Positions 21,565 through 31,531 of a DNA stretch of 64,000 bases are shown piece after piece. Both the position numbers and the translations under genes were made by a program. The stretch lies in contig JAGFVP010000118.1 of the NCBI GenBank assembly GCA_021031095.1, forward strand, positions 1-64,000, in the 5' to 3' direction. Position 1 is the first letter of the stretch. Each line of letters opens with the position of its first letter. This DNA is from Bathelium albidoporum. Taxonomy: Eukaryota; Ascomycota; Dothideomycetes; Trypetheliales; Trypetheliaceae. The notes under the pieces are model-generated. The model did no database searches and was not told the DNA's origin. It saw nothing but the letters and a program-made list of their open reading frames with translations.

Positions 21565-22506
21565 TCTTAAGGTACTGGGATGCTATTTGCTGAGCTAGAA
21601 ATTCGTAGGCAAATAAATGAATTATGCCGAGCACAACATTACCAAAGTTCAACTCGCAGTAGAGGATATCCTTCGCGCGAATACACATAAGGCTTGTGCA
21701 GCCTATCGTTCACATTCAAGGGGGCCTCTTCTTCCTTTGATACGTGTAGACTTTCTCCAAAATATGGCTAGACGGATTGATGTGTAGGTAATCCAACAGG
21801 GGCATTCCTTGTGTTTCCTCTTCAGTTGTCCCACGAAATACTCTTCGACTTCAGGCCTTGCGCGGTTGCTGCTCTGATATCCCTCCGACACATTAGGGCC
21901 TTGGCTGACAAAATGAGCTTCTCTTCTCGCAACATAATTAGAGACAGAAAGATGGTCGTGTCATTAATGGAGGCGAGATCGTGGTTCACAACGATGGCGC
22001 CAGAATATTTGTTTCTTTTCCCATTTGCAGTATGATGCGCTCTTACAAGCGGTTGATGGCCGTGATCTCGAGGGAAATAGTTGTGTTCACTTCTTGGCAG
22101 CTCCTTGCCATGGCGCTTGAGCGACGTCCTAGGCATGGGAGTAGGTACGTATCTCTTTAGAGGCGGTGATTATGGATGCTCGGATGGTCCGCCGCTCCAC
22201 CACAGCGGGTAGGGTAGATGACATCTTCACTGCCTCATGCACTCAACCTAGTTCGCAAAGGCGGAGAAAACTCCTCTTGGCTAACGGCGACTTACGGCCA
22301 ATCTGGTGCCCGTCATATCGACAAGGCAGACCTGGCAATGAAGCTAGATGGTACCGAATGTTCTATCATCTGACCGAGTCATGTAGAATTTCAAGGCTTA
22401 GATAAGTGATGACTCTTTCTCGTTGAGCCAAAGGCATTGCTTCATCGTTTTTACTCTCTTTGCTCCAGCTGAACCTTTCCTCTTGTTCCTGATCAGTTGA
22501 GACACC
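21565..22506. other. probable 5' remains of the pseudogene plus promoter of next gene
   Basis: On the minus strand 22136-21703 protein-like fragments appear in alternating frames (for example NDTTIFLSLIMLREEKLILSA, then GMPLLDYLHINPSSHILEKV), separated by stops. They may be the eroded N-terminus of the PLAT/papain-like gene. 22200-22506 is probably the promoter of the plus-strand gene at 22507. Confidence 0.35.
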
Positions 22507-23355
22507 ATGGCAGCACGAGACTACTACAAAAGCTTCCCTGGGCAGGCTCTTGCCTCGTCGACTCCTAGCCACCCTAACTTCCAGCAGCAGCCTTACCAGC
22601 AGCAGACTCCCGTTCAACCACCACAACGATCTTTCTCAGATGCACCACCACCCTACAGTCCCCTCCCTCCGCAAGCGCAGGTTTCCTACCAACCCCCACA
22701 TCCTCAACAAAACTTTTATCCACCACCTCCTCCACGCCAATCCTCCTATCCTCCTCTACCGATCCAATACCCTCCTACGCCACCAAAGTTTACCTCAGGA
22801 TCCTACCAACAACCCTCCTTCTCCCAATCCCAATATCTCACTCCCCCGCCCACCAGCGCCTCTCCTGCACCACCAAACCCAACGCCCAAACAAACACGCT
22901 TTGACCTACCACCCTCCCGCTCTCACTCCTCACCCCCCAACGATTATTACAATGAGAATGCTCGGTCTGCCTCACGACCAAGGGGGCACAGATACCATTC
23001 ACACAGCCCCCGACCTCATCCTCATCGGCATCAGAGCCACTCCGCCGCCGCTGCACAGAAGAGCCACAAACACCGCGACACATTTCTCGGCGGCGGCGCT
23101 GGCGCAATCGTAGGGGACGCCATATTTCCTGGGCTGGGGACATTGGGGGGATTGGTCCTGGGAGGATGGGGAGGCTATGATCATGCGAGGAGAAAGGAGG
23201 ATAAGCGGGAACTGGATGCGAGGTGGAGGGAGGCGGGGCATAGTGGGGGAAGACATAGTGGGAGAGAAAGGAATGGTGGTGGGTTGAGCGGGGGGGGAGG
23301 GTATGAAGAGGATGAGGCGATTTATAGGGAGAGAAGTCGCTCGGCAGTGAGATGA
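22507..23355 (+). CDS. proline-rich protein with glycine-zipper segment
   Basis: A single exon encodes 282 aa. Residues 1-150 are rich in Pro, Gln and Tyr, with a PPPY motif at 47-50 that could bind WW-domain proteins such as Rsp5-type ubiquitin ligases. A His/Arg/Ser-rich segment follows (155-190). Residues 195-223 form a glycine zipper (GGGAGAIVGDAIFPGLGTLGG and beyond), a pattern that packs in membranes or oligomers. The last 60 residues are charged and Gly-rich. Similar proteins are frequent in filamentous fungi and have no settled function. A role at a membrane with ubiquitin-ligase binding is inference only. The ATG at 22507 is preceded by a pyrimidine-rich leader. Confidence 0.8.
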   Translation: MAARDYYKSFPGQALASSTPSHPNFQQQPYQQQTPVQPPQRSFSDAPPPYSPLPPQAQVSYQPPHPQQNFYPPPPPRQSSYPPLPIQYPPTPPKFTSGSYQQPSFSQSQYLTPPPTSASPAPPNPTPKQTRFDLPPSRSHSSPPNDYYNENARSASRPRGHRYHSHSPRPHPHRHQSHSAAAAQKSHKHRDTFLGGGAGAIVGDAIFPGLGTLGGLVLGGWGGYDHARRKEDKRELDARWREAGHSGGRHSGRERNGGGLSGGGGYEEDEAIYRERSRSAVR

Positions 23356-23847
23356 GCTTGATTTGGAAGGTTAAGATAAGACAATGATGGCATAATAGAT
23401 ACTTGAGGTGAACGTGCATGAGCCACGGATGAACGGGTAATTGTGGAAACAGATATCCAGCTGGTCTGGGTGCGCATTCAATGAGAATAGGTGGTTAGCG
23501 TCCTGAAGCATTCAAGATTCTCCCTCGGATAGTTCATGTTATATAAACCATTTCTCGGAGCTTTCGCCATTTTCATGTTATCCATACAATTGTCAAGTAT
23601 CAGAGGTTTAAGGGATAGTTGCGTCCCTCCATGCAAATGTCTAAACCCTTTTAGGGCTTTTTAACCAACGGAAGCGAAATTGACCCCGAGTCCGTTCTCT
23701 AAGCGGTCCTCTGGGTACCTGAGCGCTCGATCAAGCAATTGCAACTATGCCCCAATCTAGTATACTCTCTGGAAGGCGTCAAGCGGAGACCGAGAAGATG
23801 GGCGAACCGCAAAGCGAGAACTTTCTCCAGGAATAATCTGGTTGCAA
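23356..23847. other. intergenic, no gene seen
   Basis: 0.5 kb between the glycine-zipper gene and the 3' end of the minus-strand ankyrin pseudogene; no supported feature. Confidence 0.45.
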
Positions 23848-24813
23848 TCATGGCTTCTCCTTAGAAAGCTCAGCAACGGGTTCACTCTTCCATTTCTGAG
23901 CGGCCAGGTCCTCCCGCATGACTTTGTGCATGTCTTCGTCCACTAAATCACATAGGCCCAACCCTTCAGCGCTACCCCAATGTCCTCTGATGGTTGGATC
24001 GGCGCCGTGTTCTAACAGCCATTTCACCCTCTCCACTGCGCGTGCCATAACCACATAGGCAATTGGAAGGCCAGGAGTCCGACCCGGCTTTCCTCGTCTT
24101 TCGATGGTATTGATATCTGCACCATGCTACACCAGCAATTCCATGACCAAAATCCGGTCTCGGTCAAATTCAGGTGTCGTTAGAATTTTACTGTAAAAAG
24201 GAATTTCCCCTGTGCGGTATGCGCCGGCGGCTTGGTGTAGAGCAACGCTGTTCTCCATCCTGGCCCCACATGCAAGTAAAGTGCTACCGTAGATGGTGGA
24301 CAATGCTTCGCTCCGATATTGAGAGCGTCTCCCGAATCGGCGTGCCGAGCTTTAAGAACGACTGAAGAAGCGGCCCATTGATTACAACAGGTCATCGCGA
24401 CAATACTTAACTATTTCGGCAGGGATGTTTGGATGCCATCCAAAATCTACAAATGTTCTCAAAAGACCAAGCTGGGCGGAACTCGGGGCCGTTAATATGA
24501 CACTTAACGGTGGCTGGCGGGGAAAATCCGAGCTTAGCTCGAGCAACATGCGAAAAATGGCAGCCTGGCTGTATATACTGCAAAGATCCACGCCGTCCCT
24601 CAGAAAGCTAGAATTAAGAAGTTGGGACGCCATTATATCGTGAGCGTACTCCAAGTTCCCTGTCCGGCATGCAATCTCGGAAGACTGCAACGAGGCTGAC
24701 CGGGCCAAGCTGTCGGACAGGCCACGTACTGCTTTGAATATTTGCATATGCTTTTACTGCCGTGATGCTTGGTGAGCATCTGGATTTTGCTGATTCGGCT
24801 GATCAGTTGTCAT
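23848..24813 (-). pseudogene. ankyrin-repeat protein pseudogene
   Basis: Reading from an ATG at 24813 the minus strand gives a Gln/Asn-rich start, then a TAA after 19 codons. The same frame then runs on through MQIFKAVRGLSDSLARSAS and VDFGWHPNIPAEIVKYCRDDLL to a second TAA at 24384-24382. Past a frame change comes STIYGSTLLACGARMENSV, then ALHQAAGAYRTGEIPFYSK, a TAG at 24129-24127, HGADINTIERRGKPGRTP and VKWLLEHGADPTIRGHWG. The repeat signatures (ALHQAAG, LLV-stop-HGADIN, LLEHGADP) identify ankyrin repeats. Three of the stops would become Gln by a T to C reversal. The final frame ends at 23848. The coding logic is clear but the gene is dead as read. Its original role is unknown; such proteins are common in fungal accessory gene sets. 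Confidence 0.75.
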
Positions 24814-25852
24814 CTTAATGGTTTGTTGGTGTTTTGTCTGAGGATTCAACAGTCTGGATACGAGAACACAGGTAGCGGGGACTCTAACCTCTTATTTGTT
24901 CAAGTAAAGATGTCTCACATCAGGATCAGCGGATGCAAGATTGAGGCTACCAAGGGTACGAAACAGTCAAACCTAGTTGCTGAGCGTACCCAGGTAAACT
25001 TCAGCGTGAGGTTATCTTACTGGTGATATCGAAAGAAGAGGCGCGAAAGGCTACGCTGGGCGGCAAGAGCGGCACAACCAACAATTCCTCAATGACTTTG
25101 CATGATGTTTCGTTGTACGTAAGTCTATCACATCCAGATGCTGACTACCTATTTGTGAGCTTCTGTCCAGAGCGTCGATCTCTCAACAGGTTTAGAATAT
25201 GTTAGTAACTACGCTAGTGACTCAATGTGGCAGCCTTTTTTTCACCTGCCTGTGGCCTCAGGTTTAGAAATTCATGACTTACGCTTTCAACTCGTCACCT
25301 TAATTGAATAACAAGTGCTCGTATGTCATTAGCTTTTACCTCATCGGCTCAACTCTTTTGCTGCATGTAATCGTACTAGCTAAAAAGGTATGTCTTTCTA
25401 TATTCCTACCGACCTAGCGTACAATCAATTTTGATCGTTCTTGCGTGAGGTGCTTATGAAACTCTCAAAACCGAAATTTTTGATTTTCTACAGAGCCCCA
25501 GAATGCTTGCTGGAACCGCGATGGCAGAAGAAATGCGGCGAGGAAGATAGGCACAACTAATATTCAAGGAACAGACGCCAAATTCTGCGGTAGCGACTGG
25601 CATTCGGATTATCGATAAAACGACATTTGACGGGATCCGTAGAAAAGCATCCTTTTGGAATACAATAAGAATGAAAATTCAACATCCAGCACGGATGAGT
25701 ATCGGTTCCATGTTTCAAAAGAGCGTTGTCAGATAATGTTTTCTCGAGCACTTTCCCGCATGTACAGGATCAGGATAACATCGATTATCTCCATGGCTTC
25801 TGTCCACGGTACCTCGTAATGAAACTGCGCCCAGGAGCCTGTCCTCAGTAGC
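24814..25852. other. degraded-looking intergenic sequence
   Basis: 1 kb upstream of the ankyrin pseudogene and downstream of the protease. AT-rich, stops in all frames, no supported gene or repeat. Confidence 0.4.
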
Positions 25853-26863
25853 CTACGACTTTACCATGGGGCCAACCTCGGAGAAGCTGCACAAGCTCAT
25901 GAAATAGATCTCCGTGGCAGCCGCGGCATAGCTCTCAGCATTATAGTCCGGGCTGGTGTTTCCCGTGTTTCCCTCTTTGTAGTGAGTGAGGAACTCACGT
26001 GCGCCACTCGGATCTCCTTTCTTCTGGGCATCAATGGTGCCGTGTGCGTTATTCTGATCTGGGTCACCATCCAAGCCAGCGGCCTCCGCCAGAGAGTCCA
26101 GATGCGTCAACTCGTGCAGCATGGAGTGACCGGCCGTTGTAAACCAGTCGTCCTTTTCCTTGCTTACGTTCGCTTCCTTGTCCTCGGTCTTTTTGGCGCA
26201 CCAGCCTTTGTCATTATTATTGCGATACGGAGGGCTTGGACTGGTTTTGATAGAATCATAAAGGATGTACTTGGTACTGGACGAGGTCCAAAAATCATTA
26301 CAAACTTCAATGGTCTTTAAATCTGTAGCACTTCCCGGAGTGGCATCGGTGACCATGAGACTACCTTTTTTGCAGGGTTTGGCATTGCCGCATGAGAATT
26401 GAATAGCATAGTTCTTAGTAGAACCGGCAATCCCTTTCATCATATTTTGGAAATGGGTCAGTTGCTTATCGGGTTCCTGACCGCCAAAATAGTGTGTAAA
26501 TCCCATATTATCGGGGGCCACGTTTTTGGAGGCTTTAGCAAGGGTGACAGCATCGGTATAGGCCTGTTGGAGGACGCTCTTCTTGGTAGGAAAGTCATTC
26601 TTCTCACTAAATCCACTCCTCTTGGGAGGAGCGTCATTGCAGTTGCTAGCAAAAGTGACTTGGCCTGCTCTCTTGTTGAGAGCAAATGAACGACGGCGGC
26701 CAGCTACGCCTGGGAAAGAAGACTCAGCTCGCTTTGCTGTAGGCGTAGATATGGTGGAATTAGCATTAAAAGTAGCAGTGATAATGTTCGTAGCATTGCC
26801 TCTATCAGCTAGAGCAGCAGAAATCAAAGTAGCAAGACCCAAGAGAAGGATTGACGGTTGCAT
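25853..26863 (-). CDS. secreted aspzincin-like (M35-type) metalloprotease
   Basis: A single exon encodes 336 aa. Residues 1-19 form a signal peptide (MQPSILLLGLATLISAALA). A propeptide likely ends at the dibasic KR at 64-65, a Kex2-type site. The mature part contains HELTH at 250-254, with the two zinc-binding histidines and catalytic Glu. About 20 residues later comes AHGTIDA, whose Asp278 fits the third zinc ligand of the aspzincin GTxD motif. Six or more cysteines (FASNCND, QFSCGNAKPC, IEVCNDF, GWCAKK, SLCSF) suggest disulfides. M35-type deuterolysins and Lys-specific endopeptidases are extracellular proteases used in nutrition and host interaction. The sequence between the His box and the Asp is shorter than in classical deuterolysin, so it is probably a divergent branch. 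The gene appears intact. Confidence 0.85.
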   Translation of the reverse strand: MQPSILLLGLATLISAALADRGNATNIITATFNANSTISTPTAKRAESSFPGVAGRRRSFALNKRAGQVTFASNCNDAPPKRSGFSEKNDFPTKKSVLQQAYTDAVTLAKASKNVAPDNMGFTHYFGGQEPDKQLTHFQNMMKGIAGSTKNYAIQFSCGNAKPCKKGSLMVTDATPGSATDLKTIEVCNDFWTSSSTKYILYDSIKTSPSPPYRNNNDKGWCAKKTEDKEANVSKEKDDWFTTAGHSMLHELTHLDSLAEAAGLDGDPDQNNAHGTIDAQKKGDPSGAREFLTHYKEGNTGNTSPDYNAESYAAAATEIYFMSLCSFSEVGPMVKS

Positions 26864-28001
26864 TATTGTAAGCGAAGCAGATTAATGTAGGATCTTAATG
26901 TAAAGAAAGAAAGAAAGAAAAACTTCTTATATGTGAGAAGAAATTTCCAACCTTGGCTGTAATGAACACCATCTCCCATTACGATAGTTCGAAGAGATGA
27001 GCTTAGATCAGTAACCTATCTGCACTATGAACATCCGCAGAACGATTGACGTAACCCCAGTGATGAATACTTGGAGTTACGTTAATGGTCAATTTGCACC
27101 TGATATGGCCGGTTTTGAACATATACACCAGTGAGAGCGATACGAGTACCAACAGGTATTGACAGGTGAGAACTGGCGTAGTTGTAAGACAACTAAGACA
27201 AGGCAATTAGAGACAAGGCAAGAGAGTGAATGGATAGGAACTATTGATATGATGCGGCTGGAACGATGCGTAGCCGCACAGCATCCGAGCACGTGAAGTT
27301 CTTTCAATATTTCCAATAGTTTGTTCGGTACTCCGATTAAGGGCTAGGACTCAACTGTGCTGTGAGTGAGTGCGCCTGATACATAGGTATTAATCATGTG
27401 TATTCATAGAAAGTCGACATAGCCAGGGCGTGCACCCTTTCGGACTTGGGTCCTGTGAACGAATTACAGTTCCCCTTGAAGTCTCGATTAAAGTGCTCAG
27501 CCGATACTCTACTCAAGGTGTGTATACGTGCGGAAATTTCCAGGCATCAAAGGTCTGCCACACAAGCCAGTCACCTTTTGGTATAGGTTTCTGAAACTGC
27601 CCATCTGGTTATTTGAAAAGATCTTCTATACAGGAAGCGCTCAACACAATGTTCTCGTCAGAATCTTGACACCTTGGTCTTGTGAGCCGTTGTAAAAGAA
27701 ATTTGTGCGGCAGCATTGGGCTCCGACTGCGAGACACACCAACAGTGTAACACACCATCGGCATCTACATATGACGTATATGCGGCGCGGCAGCCTAGAA
27801 GTCTGGAATGATAAGACACCCGACACATATGGATTTCCTCTCAGGAGGGATTGCAAAGTTTAACAACCTCGATCGCAATGACAGGAAGGGGAGAAGGGCG
27901 GTTGATTCGTCCGTAAGCCTCTCCCTTACGCATACAAATTTTACATTACCCTTCTAACCAAAATCTTGCTTCACACACGTTTTTTGTTTGCTTGAGCTAC
28001 C
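26864..28001. other. promoter side of protease and intergenic
   Basis: 1.1 kb between the divergent protease gene and the gene at 28002. An (AAAG)n microsatellite lies at 26902-26920, within the likely 5' leader of the protease, next to an AT-rich CTTCTTATAT stretch that could hold its TATA region. No gene is supported. Confidence 0.45.
26902..26920. repeat. AAAG tetranucleotide repeat
   Basis: About 4.5 AAAG units, on the minus strand a CTTT tract about 40-60 bases upstream of the protease start codon. Confidence 0.8.
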
Positions 28002-28721
28002 ATGTTTGAGTAAAAAAACCGTTGAAGATTATGTTCGAGATTGTGTTCTCTTCTTGAAATGTACTAATCTCCCTCCAGCTCATCAAATCCATCCGTGAGT
28101 ATCGGTCTTACTCTCAGCACTTTGCCATCGACCCTATCATCGACTTCCACTAAGCCATTTTACATCATTGTCAATGCTCGTATCCTGAACACTCCATATC
28201 CCGACAAACCCGTCACTCTGCAAACGCATCCCTCGCCTCTTGAAGACTTAGACAACCGTTCCTTCCACAACATCATTTGCATCACCAGCCCAGATAAGAA
28301 AATCGAAATCTTCCCGCGCGGTTGGCCACAATATCGGGTAGATCCCGAGAACCTGCGGAGCGTATGGTCATTCGTTACGATTCCACCGCGCGGACAAGGT
28401 GTTTATACCGCGCGACATGAAGTCCCATATGACCGGATCGAAGCAGCGCATCTAAAGAAAGGAGAGCGGTACCGGGTCAACTTGACGGATAGATGTCTGG
28501 GAGTTCGTTGGTGGGCTTTTGCGAGTCTGGATGAGTTGGATGGCGTCAGGATTCGCACTTGGGGATCGCCAGAGCAAGAGGGGACTGACCCCGTGTCAGG
28601 AGAGGAAATGGAGAGAGAGCAAAGGGAAAAATATGGTGATGGACCCGCGACGATGGGAGAGGATCCCGATATGCTGACTATGGAATTAGAAAGTGGACCA
28701 GCAGAATTTGAGATTGTCTGA
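28002..28721 (+). CDS. conserved fungal protein of unknown function with 8-nt first exon
   Basis: Exon 1 is only 28002-28009 (ATG TTT GA). A 69-nt intron follows, 28010-28078, with donor GTAAAA, a perfect TACTAAT branch site and acceptor CCCTCCAG. Exon 2 is 28079-28721. The join yields MFDSSNPSVSIGLTLS in frame and a 216-aa product. Without this splice the long frame has no ATG, which decides the start. The product is soluble and beta-rich: FYIIVNARILNTPYPDKPVTL, NRSFHNIICITSPDKKIEIFPRG, SVWSFVTIPPRGQGVYTARHEVP, YRVNLTDRCLGVRWWAF. It ends in an acidic tail with AEFEIV. It resembles small immunoglobulin-like fungal proteins of unknown role. No signal peptide or catalytic motif is seen. Confidence 0.8.
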
Positions 28722-29753
28722 ATCCTCATGTCAAGACGGGAGGCGTCCTGTAGTTACATCATATTTGGTTAAGTAATGAAATCCATAGGCTTTTTTCAGT
28801 CGCGGCGGTATATCTTTGGGACAAGATATGTTGCTCCGATCTGGAGTCGTCTGGTAATGGCCTGCTGTCCTTCATCGTAGTCTTTTGTATGTAGATGGAG
28901 AGAATACTGGAGATCGAATCGAAAAAAGCCCCGTCAAACCTTCATTGGTGATGCAAAGTGCGCGCAAGCCAAAAGCGGCTGCTACTTGAATTTGGGCGCC
29001 ATCAATTCCTCCTTAGTTTTGACATTCTGGTGAGCTGCATGTAGTCTTCGATGCTGAGCATCAAGTGCGCTGCCCCTTTTAAGCGCACGTGCCGCACCGA
29101 CACTGACCCTTGACATTAATAAGGATAACAATCAGATACCGCAGCTATTAGATCAAAGAGGGAATTAGAAAAAAAAAAGAATAATGATTGTAATGTATAG
29201 AAACAAAGCACGTATATACAGAAGAATAGCTGCTGTCTCTGAAGTATATTACCTTCCTCCGAAGCCTGCTGCTACTTCCTGGAGCGAAGATTTCAATTTC
29301 CGTAACCGTAAGAACGCCTTATGAATGTCATATGAACACCCTATTAAATTTAGCTTGAGTCTAACTCAAATACTGCATGTTCCAACTAAGTTTATTGGAG
29401 TATTCATAAAATATTCATAAAAAAATGAGGTAAATGCATAAGGCAATCTTACATTACCTACTTGAGTATCTCTCCTAACCTGGGTGCAGGTTTTTAAGAT
29501 ATTTGGGCAGGGTGGCAATCAAGTGATACGGAGAACCATCGTCATTTTCGACAACAAAATTACTTCAAAGATTTTGGCTGTCACTCCTGCTGCGATGTAG
29601 ACTCTTACAGCCAACTTCTCATGCAGCTTGGTTCATGCTTCACCACGAGGAACAGATGTTTGATCAGATTCGCTGATATCTGCCAGTAATTGCGAAAAGA
29701 GCCAATCACCTTTCTGACAGTAATGACTGAACTTCGCAAGCCTTAAAGGTATC
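28722..29753. other. intergenic, AT-rich
   Basis: 1 kb with A-runs (near 29169-29180) and AT-rich tracts at 29130-29450. No supported coding frame. Confidence 0.45.
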
Positions 29754-30466
29754 ATGCGTCTCTTGCATAGTAGGGATCGGAAGATCATCGAATTTGTTCC
29801 TAACACACCGTCGTACGCCATGGTATCACATACATGGAGCTCGGGCGAGATCACCTTCGAATCGTTTATTACCGGCACCTACAATCAAGACACTGATGCG
29901 TTGCGCAGGATTGACAGTTGCTACCGCCAAGCCGTAGACGATGGTTTCGAGTATGTGTGCATAGACACATGCTGCGTAGATAAATGGAACCCCGCCGAGC
30001 TTTCTGATTTAATCAACTCGATGTTTCGATGGTACCGCCGATCGAAAGTTTGTTACGTCTTCCTCGCTGATATGAGCGAAAAGGCCCTGAGTGAGGAAGA
30101 GAAGGAGACAGCGCTGCGTAATAGTCGGTGATTCACGCACGGATGGACGCTGCAAGAGCTGCTGGCACCTGGAGAGGCCATCTTCACCGGGAGCTGGGCG
30201 TCAATCTGCCGCAAGTACGACATATTGGATATTCTCAGTAACATTACCAATGTTCCAGTCGATACTTGGCGACCGCCGCGCCGCTGAGCCACGCCAGTGT
30301 AGCCCGACGCACGCCTTGGGCGGCGTACTGCGAGATGACGTACGAGGAAGATATAGCATACCGTCTGCTCGGCATCTTTTGTGTGAATATGGCTCTTCTC
30401 TACGGCGAGGGATGTTGCGCTTTCCTGCGGCTTCATGAGCAGATCCTGCGACGAACCGACAGTTAG
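29754..30466 (+). pseudogene. HET (heterokaryon incompatibility) domain pseudogene
   Basis: The frame opens MRLLHSRDRKIIEFV and carries the three hallmark blocks of the HET domain: YAMVSHTW, then YVCIDTCCVDKWNPAELSDLINSMFRWYR and CYVFLAD, then GWTLQELLAPGEAIF. An in-frame TGA at 30129-30131 sits where HET proteins have Trp (SRW-F-T-x-GWTLQEL), so TGG to TGA is likely. After VPVDTW near 30260 the frame changes and the rest appears as RRTPWAAYCEMTYEEDIAYRLLGIFCVNMALLYGEG, ending at 30466. Intact HET proteins trigger incompatibility and cell death after non-self recognition. Only the HET domain and no C-terminal region is visible. Two independent lesions argue for a true pseudogene. Confidence 0.85.
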
Positions 30467-30534
30467 TCTCTACCGGCGGGTTTTCATGGGCCCTTCAATA
30501 TAGGCCTCGATTTTCAGACCTATTGTGAGGGTTA

Positions 30535-30577
30535 TTGTCAGGCCTGTTGCTTGACCTGTTGCCAGGCCTGTTGTGAG
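30535..30577 (+). repeat. imperfect CAGGCCTGTTG tandem repeat
   Basis: Three degenerate 11-13 bp units (CAGGCCTGTTGC, TTGACCTGTTGC, CAGGCCTGTTGT) directly precede the first inverted-repeat element. Confidence 0.6.
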
Positions 30578-30583
30578 GTGCAA

Positions 30584-30814
30584 GCATGGTGACAAAATTC
30601 ATGGAAACATACAATCAGCACAGACCACACAAATACAAGAAAATCTCAGTAGTGTAAAACCCTCGAAATTTGACACTTTTATATGAAAATTTTCGGAAAG
30701 GTAGCTATGAGTACTCAGCACATATCTTCGAATTTTAGATCTAGGTTGTCTCCTGAAAGGTGAAGAGTGAAGGGTTTGAATATTTGTGTGTTTCCACGAA
30801 TTTTGTCGCCATGC
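30584..30814. mobile_element. short inverted-repeat element (MITE-like), copy 1
   Basis: A 231-bp segment is bounded by terminal inverted repeats of about 31 bp: 30584-30614 and the complement of 30784-30814 match at about 28 of 31 positions around the core ACAAAATTC(A/G)TGGAAAC. The interior is AT-rich and non-coding. This is the shape of a miniature inverted-repeat transposable element. A target-site duplication is not obvious to me. It lies just downstream of the HET pseudogene. Confidence 0.55.
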
Positions 30815-31016
30815 ATGGGTGGTTTGCAAAGGGAGACAGATTGATAGGGGGTAGGCTGATTAATTCGCTGGGTGGCTGACCAAATCTTCATAAAGACGCC
30901 TCCTCCACCAATAGCTCAGATTAGATGAGTTAGGCCCTCAGGATAAATTATCAAAGACAAAAGGCTTTTCCCCTACAAAAAGGGGATGCTCTCAGGATTT
31001 AGACTAGCCAACGTTC

Positions 31017-31205
31017 CGCCGAACAAAATTCGTGGGTCAGCCTCACACTGCCCGCGAATTCCTCACCAAGAATGTTAATTACAAAACTCAATACACAAAA
31101 AAATAATTTTAATGCATTTAGACCTTTCATAAAAATTGGGGAATGCTTTTGAATTACTCTCACCAAAATGTGGCGAGAAAAAGTGACTCACGAATTTTGT
31201 CCGCC
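31017..31205. mobile_element. short inverted-repeat element, copy 2
   Basis: A second, about 190-bp segment is bounded by inverted copies of the same core: ACAAAATTCGTGGG at 31023-31036 and CTCACGAATTTTGT at 31187-31200, with about 18 of 21 matches over the extended ends. The interior differs from copy 1 as far as I can see. Shared termini with different interiors would fit a family of MITEs mobilised by one transposase, or a single larger element with nested ends. Confidence 0.45.
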
Positions 31206-31531
31206 CCCTGTTAGTCTTTTATTATAATTACCTAAGATACCCATGATTTGTATCTAAAAGTAATTCGACTGCATGAGTCGCGGTAGCAAGATGGCCTTTG
31301 CGAGTGGCCAAGCCCCTTGCCTTCTGCTGTTTGTCATTCCACCAAAGGTGGCTTAGCCTACCAAATTGCTGGGCACCAGCGTTTGCCCTCTCTAAAGATC
31401 CTGTTTTCAGGTGCTCAGCACCTCGATAGTAGCTAAAAATCTCCTGGGTCCGCTTTGTCAAACTTCAGGCAGTCAGACAAATTATAGCATCACTAATGGA
31501 GACTAAAGCATTGTGAAGCACTGTTTTATCA
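31206..31531. other. spacer with a possible coding remnant on the minus strand
   Basis: A 77-codon minus frame (31461-31228) reads protein-like (SYYRGAEHLKTGSLERANAG, FGRLSHLWWNDKQQKARGLA) and could be a transposase or other remnant; no family is recognised. The remainder is the likely promoter of the gene at 31532. Confidence 0.3.

Noticed and set aside
22550..23419. Other-frame long ORFs over the proline-rich gene
   Set aside because: Low-complexity Pro/His coding DNA leaves all frames open by composition; only the 22507 frame has the glycine zipper and a clean structure.
26399..26885. Plus-strand frames opposite the protease
   Set aside because: Antisense shadows of the protease signal and propeptide region.
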